Origin: Crossaster papposus
Lineage: Eukaryota > Echinodermata > Asteroidea > Velatida > Solasteridae
Assembly: GCA_037893245.1 (NCBI GenBank)
Contig: JBAIAA010000782.1
Coordinates: forward strand, 1 to 64,000
DNA length: 64,000 nt
Direction of reading: 5' to 3'
Positions within the stretch are counted from its first letter, which is position 1, and each line of letters begins with the position of its first letter. The notes beneath the pieces are model-generated. The model made no database searches and had not been told where the DNA came from. It worked only from the letters and a program-made list of their open reading frames with translations. A program made the position numbers and the translations under genes. Of the stretch, positions 43,001-55,000 are shown piece after piece.

Positions 43001-46000
43001 GATCATAAGCCACTACTAACAATACTTGGTCCCAAGTCAGCAATACCTACCACGGCTGCATCGAGAATGCAACGATGGGCAATTCTGTTGTCCATGTATG
43101 ACTATAAAGTTGAGTATCGAAGCTCCAAGTGCAACGCAGTAGCAGATGCGTTGTCCCGATTGCCATACGAGAACTCGGATGTGGGAAGTGAGAACTCAAT
43201 CTACACTTTGAAGGTTGTAGATGAAGACTTTCCTGTAACTGCAGCAGAGATTGCAACAGAAACACAGAAGGACAGTGTTCTCAAGATCGTCTATGAACAA
43301 ACATTGAACGGTTGGACTGAAGTAGATAGTGGATTGAGCACAGAGTTTAAGCCTTTCCATAATAGACGCCATGAGCTGTCATGTGAGCAGGGATGCATTA
43401 AGTGGGGTTATAGAGTGGTAATACCTGAGTCATTGCGAAACAAAATTATGTCTGAACTTCATGCCGAACATCCAGGCATAGTGAGTATGAAGTCAATCGC
43501 TAGAAGTTTTGTGTACTGGCCTGGTATTGACAGTGAAATTGAATCACTGGTAAGCAAATGTAGCGTATGCCAAAATTGCCGAAATAAACCACCAAAAACA
43601 CCTCTGCAACCCTGGTCATGGCCAAGCAGACCCTTTCAGAGAGTTCATGTAGATTTTTGTGAAAAGGGTAATGATCACTTTCTAGTACTGATAGATAGTC
43701 ATTCCAAATGGATTGAGGTCAAGTACATGGGGTCAAGTACTACTACTGAGCGTACTGTAGACGAGTTAAGATCAATATTTGCATGCCATATTGGTTTACC
43801 TGAAGAACTTGTTTCTGATAATGGGCCTCAGTTTCGTTCAGAATTGTTTAAAGAGTTCATGAACCTGAACGGCGTAAAACACACGCTTGTTCCACCGTAC
43901 CATCCAGCCTCAAATGGAGCCGCTGAAAGATCAGTTAGAATTGTCAAAGAAGCCCTTAAGAAACAGGTTTTGCAGGGTAGTTCAAAGCTCAGCATGAAAC
44001 ATCGTTTGGCTAGTTTCTTGCTGAAATATAGGACTACGTACACCACACACAACAACTGGTTACACACCTGCAGAGTTGTTAATGAAGAGAAGGCTCAGAA
44101 CACGACTGAGTCTGGTTCAACCCAATTTGGCATCAAAGGTTGAAAAACAACAGTTACGTCAAAAGCGACAATTTGACACCAATAAAAAAGAGGAGTTTCG
44201 AACCAGATGAGCAAGTTCGTGTTCTCAGTCCTCCCAACAAGTCTAGTCAAAACAAATGGGATGTTGGGAAAATAGTTGAAGTGTGTGGAACTAAAAGATA
44301 CTTAGTTAAACTAGGAGACAAAATCAGAAGTGTGCATGTTGACCAGATGATTCGAGCCAAAGATAAACCGAAGCCTGAACAGGAATATCTATCTCCTGAG
44401 TTTTTGGGTGAAAGTGAGTTGGAAACGACCTCAGTGGTTGAATCACAACATTCAGTTAGTACAGATAAAGAAGCAGACTCTAGTCTAAGTGAGGGTACTA
44501 AAACAGAGTTAAACAAACCTTCAGTGGAGTTGGCATCTAAACCGGTTATGATCAGAAGATCAGAGAGGATCCGAAAACCACCAGTTAAGTTAGACTTGTA
44601 GTTAAAACAAAACAAAAAGCCAGTTTGAACATTTTCAAAAGAAACAGTTTTATTTCACAAATCGTCATCAAGGTAAATAAGGAGTGTGGATTATAGCAAA
44701 ATCCAAAAAGTTTGATTGATCATTTACTATTTTATTCTGCCACATGTTATGCCACACAAGAGTATGTTTATCTACTGGATACTTAATATTTGTTTTATTC
44801 AAGTACACTAAATCTAATATGCAACTAAATCATTGGGTTAAATACTTAAAAGGGGAGAGCAGTGTAATGTATTCATACATATGTTAATGAGCAGAGGTTG
44901 AGCATGCGTACTGCATAGCTTATAATAAAGCACTCATGATACTGGCAAGTACTGTCACGCATGTTCGTTCATTTAGTTGTCCAGAACATTACAATGACAA
45001 GTGCCACTCTGAAAACGTGCCGATGGAATATTGTTGAAGATTATTGTACATGTGTTTTTGTATTTATTGCTAAATCTATAGTGTAAAAGATTAATGATTT
45101 TGGGGTATTTCTGTCTGTATTTTTTAGGCCAACTTTCTTTTAATATATTAGATGGCCCTTGGCTCTGGCGTTACAGCCTGATAATTGAGCCGTCGAGTTG
45201 TTGATGAGTCGGGAGTTTAACGCCAATTGTCCCGAGTCCCGTATGCGATGACAGATCTGTGAGGCCGTCACTACCTCTGCATGCAACACCACGGAGTGTA
45301 CGGTTGGCAAGCAGCAAGGCATAGTGGCTTCAAGGCGACAAGAGACCACCAAAGTTCAAAGAACTATCGTTTCTTTTCTTTGTTGTGATTATATTGAACT
45401 TTCATTGAGAATTACTGTTTAGAATTTAATTGATTTGTGAGAGCTTTGTGCATCATAAATCGAATGTGACTAAAAGTTTGGATTTAAAGTTGTCGGTGAT
45501 GTTTTAAGTCTTTTGAGAAAAAAACGTCCCACGTTAGTGTAATTTTGTGTAACTTTGTGAAAAAAAACCTTGAACGTGATTTGAATGTATACATAAACAT
45601 ATTTTTCTAAGATTTATTTAGATACTAGTATTACTGTGTTTATACTATTGAGGTAATCCTTCACGGTTTTCCATCCCAACGCACCACATTTAAATTACTG
45701 TACAAGCTGGTATAAAAATATAATTAGATGAATTAATAATCTTTTTATGACTTCAATAAGAATAATTGTAAATTGTGAAAGTAGAAGTGGACTTGTAAAT
45801 TAAATTATATAATAGAACGTATCCTGTCCTTGTGATTATATGGTGTTTTCTTTCTAATCTCGTATCTTTCCAGTCGCAGCCCTTGAATTAAAAGGGTAGC
45901 TGTGACACATACAACCCAAAAACCATAAACCACGGTGACATACATCAAGCAATAAACAAACACTGGAACTTAATCTAAGGAAATAAAATACTCTCGGAAA

Positions 46001-49000
46001 TATTTCCAAAACCCCCATTCATTGCCTTCCGAAAAGCCCAGAACATCCAGGAAAAAACTAATACGAGCCAAGTTACAACAACAAAAACAAGTGCTCGAAC
46101 CACTTCCATCCGACTCAGGCTTTGAAGAACCTAATGAAAATGATGAAACCCTCAACATACTGCTCTCTTTACTAGAGGAACAACACGGAACCAACTAAAA
46201 ACATATGGCTATGTTCCAAACACTTCCAATTCACGATAATCGATTGGACCACACTAAACCCACACACCCTGCGAGTTATTACCGATTCCCCATGGAATCA
46301 CCCATATGCAACTGACGAGTGCCACGACAGCAGGCACGAAAGCATGCTCTTGCTTACAAGAGGATTTGTAAACACAATCCTCTTCTCGCACCCCCAAAAC
46401 AAATCACATTTGATTTACCTAAACCTACAACGGTCATCCAGTCTATTATGTCCGCCCCTTTTTATTTATTACGGACATAATTGGCATAGACTAAATCACG
46501 ATTACTTAAGCCATACAAGTCACCAGAGAAGAAATGTCACTGAATGGGAAAGCGCCATCATTCTCTTAACCGGTCAACTCTGATTTCATGGCAGATTGCA
46601 CCCATGCATCCATTCCTGTGGTTACATTAATATGGCTCATGTCATATTAATAAAACGATCAGGACAGATTTATTTTGCTAAATAATAATATACATTATTA
46701 TAACCAAAATATTTGTGTACCATTCATTGGGTATTTATGGGTGTGCCGTGCCATATGGCGCCAATTATACCTCATATTGGATGATTATTCACTTTATGCT
46801 TTGTGTTATTGATGATATAAGTACTTCAATGAATTCATCAGTGACCAAAAAAACCTATAAAACGATATACTGGACTAACTATATCTATTACAAATGTCCA
46901 AAATAGTTGGCGATTAAGCGATTATCGTGTTAAATGGCCGCCATCTTGGATTTAGTGCGTATCCATGCTGGAAAAAATTGGAAACAGGTGGTTTTGAGTC
47001 CTATGTCTCGTACGGTACTATCGTACCGCCGAGATAGTTGAGATTTTCTGAGGGAAAGGAAACAAAATAATTTGTACGAAATTAGTTTTACGCTAGCTCG
47101 CCGATGGGGTCAGAGCTCCCCGAGCTAGGCAAGACGGCAGAGGGAAGAGAACGGCCAGTGGCCGATATACGTACCACGAGGGTCTCGCCCCTATCTCGTT
47201 TATAGCCGCACTACCAAGATAGCCTAGGACAGCAGAGGGGTAGGAACGACCTCTGTCGATATACCAAACGAAACGTCCTCTACTAGCTTACTAGCTCCCC
47301 GAGCCAGCTGAGACTTCTCTCCGGGGATACGACGCCCTTTCTCCCCTAAGGACTTTACGGAAACCAAGGCGACGAGAAAGAATTTGAAAAATAACTTGGG
47401 AGAGTTCCTGGTCAACTGTATGTACACGTACATCTTGTTTGTGTGTCCCCACTCAAGCAAATAATACCACTGGCCAGTTATCAATGTACCAAGTCAATAA
47501 AACTTCAACTGTTGGAGTTTGGCAGGTTTAGTACCGTTAGGTTCAATACAGTGTACCAACAATTATTGAATCTGGATGAGCAATTTTGTTAGGTTTGGTA
47601 TGCTTTCTAGTGCGAGAGCCTAGGGGGTTAGGGTGAAAGCGAAAACAAAAATCGTCAAAAAGCGAGAGCTTCTGCACGATGCCGACGGAGTTATGGCGTG
47701 GCATGATGTGTAGGCACCGAGAGGGCGCTTGTTGGTTGATCAAATCTTTTAGCGATTGAGCCTATCAGCTGGATAAATATGCATATGTAGTAGCTATTTG
47801 GGTAAGTGAATGAAGTAAACTCAAGGCAGTAACTGGAAAACATTTTGAGAAAAACTGTTACTGGGAGAATTGTAAAATTTGCAAAACAATACCTGGTCCC
47901 TGATCGGACAAATGGCCCCCTCCTTTAACGGTTAACACTCCTCCATTGCCAACAGTGATTCGACTGGTTTCTATCCACAGGGAACCGGCCTGCAGTGTGC
48001 CATCCGTAATTTGAATAGTTCCGACGAGGAGGGTTGAAATTGTAGCACCCTCGTCTATCGACCCTGGCGGGCCGCGAAAGTCGATATCGAAAACGGCCGT
48101 GGAATAGATTTGAAGCGAGTCAGACATTAATGGAGCTGTGGTGGGCATCGGGTCAAACGAGGTCACATGACCAGCTATTGTGATGTCACCGATGCGATAC
48201 GTGCCTTCCGGTTGAAAAGTGACGACCGCCTGGTCGCCGACAGAGAAAGTTTGCCAGCCGGTACCCACTGACAGGGCGCCAGCTTCAAAAGTTCCATCAA
48301 CGATTAGGTGATCCAGGTGGAAAACTGAGTTATTTTGTGACGACCAGATGTAGTTGTTATGGTCAGAAATAGCGGCTTGGAGTTTCACGCGGCCTCCAAT
48401 ATCTATGGTGTCGGTGAGATTTGACAAACGGCCCAAAAGTGTCATCGGGTTTCCGACTTCGACTTGCCCTGCCGACAAAACGGTTAGGAAATCGATGTTT
48501 TCGGGTGTGCTCGCGTCAAACGTGAACACGCCTCCGACCGTGATCTGATACGAAGAGATTGAGAGTTTGTTGGCAAGAAAATTGCCGTTGATCGTTACGA
48601 AGTTGACAAGGATGGTGGAGTAGGAGTTGTTGGTGTAACTGGTGCCCGCGTACAAACCGGTGTCCAGAGAAAGAGTGGCTCCTGACTCGATTGTTAAACC
48701 GTAGACGTGGGACTCTTCTCTCCCATGAATATTCAGTGGGGTCAGGGCCTCCATGTGACCTGACGGATTCTGGACGGTGATATTATTGACAGGAAAGTCC
48801 ACGGATTGAAGTGTGAACAATCCCTGGCCGCCGACAACGAGCGTTTTCCAACCAACACCGAAGTCAACAAGACCCGCGTGGAAAGTGCCGTCGACAGTGA
48901 TGATTTCAGCGTGGACTTCCGAGCCTGTGCTGCGCCATTGGCTCTTGTCACCTTCACTGGTGTCTAACAGCAGGGAACCGGGATGAGAAATGGTTATTTG

Positions 49001-52000
49001 CTGGATGAGGCTAAATGTGCTTCCACGCATGATCACCGGCGTGAATGCCTCCATCGTGGGCCCACCAGAAAATATGACGGAGTCGCATGCGAAGTCATCC
49101 GCGGGTTCAAACCAGAATCCTGCGTCGCCGTTCAAGTGAAGCGTATCCCACCCTAGCGTCGTCGGGTAGACGTTGCTGAAGAGACCGGCTTGAAGTCTAC
49201 CGGCGATGGTCACGCCGTGAAACCCGAAGTAGGAGACGTTCGTCCACTCCCCACTCGACCGGCCATTTTCGTCGAGAAAGACCTCGCCTGTTGCGCCGAT
49301 GACGAGTGAGCGCGCTCTGTCGTACGTCGTGCCCATCACTGTCATGGGGTTGGCGACTCGCAAGATGCCGTCAACTTGAAAGGTGTGGACCATAAGTTGA
49401 CCTAAAAAAGTTAAAAGAAAATGTTCAGTGAATAAATTCTGAGAACATCATTTAATTGCAATAACGATCTGCTTATAGTCTCTGAACTTAAAGTGGTGTG
49501 ATTTTGTGACTAAATTATAGACCAATTTTATTAAGATGCTAAAACACACCCAAACAAAATAATAAAGTGTTGACAGGTTACCAGCCAAAATGCATGCCAT
49601 ATGCATTAAATGCGACTATTTCCTATCTGGCATTTGTTTATCACAAAATTCACTAAGCGATTTGTTCTTTTGGCCGTGTCAAAATTACTTTGCTACGGCT
49701 TGAAATTACACACGAGCCTATGGCAAGTGGCTGGAGCTGCTACCATAGTTGTGTGCAATTTCAAGTCCCAGCCAAATAATTCTGACCTGGCCTATATTTC
49801 CTCGTTTTAAATGTTTTGTAATTTTAATTTAGCTTTTTACCTACCAATAGATGTCATGCAGAGTTCGCCAGTTTGCTCCACTCTTAACAGGTTAAACTCG
49901 TACGGAAAGCTCAACTCGTACGCTTGGAAGTACCCTCCGACTGTAAAATCCTGAATGCGGAGCTGACTGTGGTTTAACTCCCCTGTTACGTTGTGGAATC
50001 GTCCGAGGTCAAAGGTCACCGAGCTGCCTGCTGTAGTCTCAAAAATAGTCGTCGTTGATTGGCTGCGGCCATTTATAACCAGGTGTTTCAGACTTTCAAC
50101 AACCCCCGAAATGTGGATTACATCAATAGCAAAAATTCCATCTGGATCGAAAGAGAACGTCCCAGCTCTACCAACTGTAAGATCGTTCCATCCAGTCCCG
50201 ATATTCAATGGTCCGGTTTGTAACGTACCGTCAACGATGACATATTCCGCATGAATTTCAGAAGGAATCTGCCCGGAACTGGTCAAATCCAGAGTGAACT
50301 GACCCCCGCTCGCGATGGCGAAATGCTCACAACGACGAAACAGTGACAGCGTCAGGCTGCGTCCATTTACGACAAGTTGTTTGAGGCTTTCTACAACTCC
50401 GGAGATGTCAATAGTGTTGATGGAGAAATTCCCGTCCGGATCGAACGTGAATTGCCCGTCACTGCCAACTCTAAGATCATCCCAGCCGTTGCCGATGTTT
50501 AGGAGTCCTGTTTGTAAGGTCCCGTTGACTGTGATGTGCTCGGCGTGTATTTCAGAGGGAACGGTTTGGAACTGGTCGGAACCAGTGGAACCCAGAGTCA
50601 ACTGGCCCCCACTCGCAATGGTGAACCTGTTCACTAACCGGTTCACAATTCCTTGAAAGACTACTGGGTGACTGACCGCCATTTGGCCCCGTACTTCAAA
50701 ACTGTCCGTGCCAAAAGGGCCGTCGGTTTTCATGGATATATTGCCGCTAGCTCCGACGATGAACCGAGGTAGACCACTTGTAAGGCTCACTAAAGTTCCC
50801 GGTCTAAAGTAGCCGTCGATAAAAGTGGTGTTGCTCTCAAAAACAGACCCACTGCTTCCCGGCCAGGTGAAGGAACCACCCTGGGATACAGTCAAGACAT
50901 TGCAATACACAGCTATGGGAGTAGTAGAAGTCAGGGTACCGTCGACTTCAATTGTCGCGACATTGAGTTCTTTTGGGTAGTCTAAGGTTAAAGTCACTTG
51001 TCCCGTCGATCGCACATCCAGATTTGAGCAATCCAGGAGGTCAATTTTGTCTGTTGTCACAGATCCGGTGACTGTCAGTGCCGGTGTATGGATAGACGAG
51101 GTACCAGTGACTGATTTGGTATTGAACCTTGCCGTGTCGAGAACCAACGATGTGACGTCGATGGTGACAGGACAAGCAACTGTCAGTTCACTGGGCTGCT
51201 GCATCGCTAAGCTTCTGTCTGAAGACGAGACGTCCAAGGTGTAGCCGCAATTGCCGACAGTGGCAGACTCTCGCAAGTCAACCTTTGCATTTCTTTCGAT
51301 GGTCAACGAGCGTAACTGGAGTGTTTGCATGTCAGAAAGCTGTGGTATCAAAGTCAGCGTTGCGCCTAAAGATCCGCCAAATGTTAACTCCACGTTGGGA
51401 TCGGTATGTAGGGTCCCCCGTACGGTAACGGACTTCGTCATTGCAATTCCAACACCCGGTAGAGTTAGAGTCGCATCACTACTGATATGGCTCTCGACTT
51501 CCAAACGAGAATGCAGCTCACAGGCAGCTGTGGAGACGAGGTGCATCATGGTAGTAATGTCGCCGGTTGCCTGGGTGAAGTCGGTGTTGCCGGCGATGAC
51601 GAGATGGCCGCCGTTGCTAAGGGAGATTGAGTTCAGTGAATGAGTGAATGAAATCCAAGCCGCAGCTCCTGAAAAGTAACAAACACAAATTTACCTCAAT
51701 ACCGAAACTAAAGCCCGGCCTATACTCGGTGCGAAAGCAAACGCAAATTTGTGACGTTACGGGGAGTTACAAAGCAAATGCTTCGTGACGTCAAATTTGT
51801 ATCGCATTAACTTTTGTACAAACTGACCTAGAGAACAACATTGTAAGCGCCATTTCTCTACCGTACGAGTTATATGGCGCCCTCGCTCGTTTTGGTGGTG
51901 CTAGGGTCGGGTTTTTCGACATTGGAAAAGTTAGCGTCACCTATGAAGGTTTACAAGTTTTAAACCGTGAATCGTCGTCAATCATTGTCATACATTTTGG

Positions 52001-55000
52001 AACATTAATTAAAGGACTCAAGTTAAAGTTATAAGAAGTGTTCATCTGAGTCGTGAGTACTAAGTTATTACCAACAGAAAGTGGATACGACTACGAGTTA
52101 AGAACCTGGAAATTTAGGTACCAGTGACGCTCAACAAAAACAGAGTATTGGGCTCCCACAAACATTTTTGAAGTAATCTGAAAACGGGCATTCTTGTTAC
52201 TTTATACATAGCTCTTTTTATACATAGCTCTGTAACTATTTTTTTGACAAAATTGTCAAATTAAGATATAGCGACATTTAAGTAAAATGTTGAACAAATT
52301 TTAATTACCTGAATCCTCAAAGAAAAACTGGTCGCACTCGGAATTTGTTTTTGCCTAATCAAAGGAGAAAAAAAGAGACAAACCAGTTCACATCGGAGGA
52401 CATGTACACGCAAAGTTGTTCCGTAATTTTTAAGAAATGAACTTACGTTTGGGAGTTTTCCCAAGTTGTTGACCTGAAGTCGACCCCCGGTTGAACCACT
52501 GGTACCCTGCTGGATATAGACTGTACCCGGCCCACCAGCCTCTGCAACTGTGGCAGAAAAAAACGTACATGATTGTTGACCAAAACTACTAAAGTAGACA
52601 TATTAAAACTAGACATATTTTAAATGTCTCTCAAGTTTTGAAATTTGAGTTTTTACTTCCACAAACTGGAAGAACCTAAACTTACCATTTTGTCCACTTG
52701 CTGAGCAAATGTCACTAGCAGAACCTGCAAACAAACATACAAGAAATAAACAGACAACAAACAAACTTCACAAGTTCTCCGTTGACTGGCCACAAACTTA
52801 CAGGGTTAGAAAACTGAATTATTGACTCTCTTTTTGGTCTTCTTTATTCCTATCTGTAATCACACACATGTTCACTAGAAAAACATTTCGCTGCGACAGG
52901 CTTTAAAGCAGGTAAAACACTAGTACAGTAGAACCAGCATTAAGTTTTTGTAAGTACAGTTGCAGTACTCCTGTACGAAAGCCCTTCATGTGATTTTACA
53001 TGAGACAGTACACCGATACAACAAATATTAATTTTTTCCACAAGTTTTTGGATGAGGAAGTAGGAAAGAATTGACATTTTAAGAAATAGTAGGCAAAGTA
53101 AGATCAAAAGGTAGGCACAACAGAAATACTTAAAAGGCCGATACAAAAATATTCCACCTGGTGTATAGCCGTAGAGTTCAACAGCCAATGCGATGCCACG
53201 ATACCAGCTTGTTGGATAAAAGCGCAGTTTCCGCACAAGGATCGGGATGTCGAAGTCGTTGCGGATGACATTGTTTCCATTTGTGTTTCCGGGGAAGACA
53301 ACGTCCGAGCCACTTTTGAGATTCTTTAGTGGAAGTCAAAATTTACAGCTATAACTACTAGATTTACTCCTCAATTGCTCAATAAAAATGGTATTTTGTA
53401 GGTCTGTTACTGAACACAGCACCCACAACAGTTCTATACAATTTAAAAGTTGTTGATCTACAGAAACTAGAAATACAACTACAACCACCTCGAGTCTTGG
53501 AGAAAAAAAAAATCTCCAAAGTTAATCTGTCGGGACTGACAATTAGTCACACATTATTTTTTAAAAGATAATGTTAGATCAAGTACCTTGTAATACTTGA
53601 AGTTGCTAGAGCCATCGTTGTTTGTCTGCAATTTGTAATACCGGACATACTGGGGATTACCGTTCAGAGGACATCCAGAGTTACAACCTTTAGTCGCGAT
53701 CCCTGACACGTACGTCGATCCACTCAGTGTGACCTCCAAATACTGCACGGTGGTGTTAGATGACGGCTTCCAAAAACCAGGATTGGAGATGAGACCATTG
53801 GAGGGGTAGTAACTGGAGTAGCGGGAAGTCGCGCCCAGATAGCTGACCGTGACAGCAGGGTCACTTGCACCACCTGGGTAAAAGATGGACAATATGCACC
53901 CAAGTCTTTCCATAAAGTTAGGTAATGTTTTATGACATTTTGAAAAATTTTAAATGATAAAAACAGTCACTCAGTTAAACTGGATTTGTTATAAATCAAA
54001 TATACAGCGTGTCCATAACAAAAATGGTGCAAGTGAAACGCATCATTTTGCAACGCCATTTGAACAAAAATAACTATATGCGACACCAAAGGTTCTCAAA
54101 GAAGCAAATGGCTGGGTTAATTAAGTTGGCCTTATATTTGTACCCGTTTGTCCACCGTAGGCGAATATGTCTCCAGTGAAACCGCCAGTGTCGTATTTCA
54201 GAACAACACGACCCCCACCCCCACCGCCACCAGGGGTGCCACTACCACGACCTAAAATGTAAAAAGTAAATCAGCAAAAAGTTGAGGCTTAGTAGGTGTT
54301 GGCCTAGTAATAGAGGAATTCTTTGCACCGCTAAAACATACAGAGATTTGCCAAATCAAAGAATACAGTGATCCCACTTCTGACACAAATTATACTTCCA
54401 ACTGTTTCATATAATTTACCGGTACCTTTAACTGTTGCACTATTTTTTAATCTTCTGTTAAAAAGTATGTCACTGAAAACAATCCAGAACACATAGCAAT
54501 CATTTGCAGCATTACATGCACTCGAGTAGGTCTAAAAAAATGCTATTGCCAAGAACTGATTCCACTGCTGCCACCAATTTCATTTCTTCACTGTGCTAAA
54601 ATACATTTTCATTGGTGATCTTATTAGAATTAGGGAAACAGCTAATTCAAGAAAAAAATAACTACCATAGAGTATAATAGTTCAACACATCGAGTAGGTA
54701 AAACTGCAATCTTGCAAATCACCTCCATTGGCTGTGATTCTGCCATTCCCGGACACCAAAACAGCATTGATGATTACGATTCCACCACTTCCACCACCAC
54801 CAGCATGACCAGCATCCTCCCCGTCTGCCGATATCACGCCATCCAGCTGGGCAATTCCGTTAACTACTATCTTGATGATGCCGCCTCCAGCGCCGCCTCC
54901 TGTTCCTCCACCCCCACTCCCCTGGGACAGGGGATCGCTTCCGGCAAAATCACCGTAGGTCTTTGATTCGTCAGAGGTGAGATAGCTGGTGTTGGACTTG

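Larger units (their letters stand above)
40086..44993 (+). mobile_element. Ty3/Gypsy LTR retrotransposon (Mag-like), full length but defective
   Basis: 4,908 bases with two LTRs of 131 bases each, identical by eye, and a perfect 5-base duplication ATGAC at 40081-40085 and 44994-44998. Primer site, Gag, zinc knuckles, protease, RT, RNase H, integrase and polypurine tract follow in Gypsy order, with no envelope gene. The frame is broken at about 41041, 41155, 42899 (stop), 44050 and 44200. Confidence 0.95.

Noticed and set aside
44600-44847. An envelope gene in the Gypsy element
   Set aside because: Only about 250 bases lie between the integrase stop and the polypurine tract, with no open frame.
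53104-53313. Open frame starting MARTLSSPETQ
   Set aside because: A shadow of exon 4 in another frame. The discoidin blocks are in the frame used.
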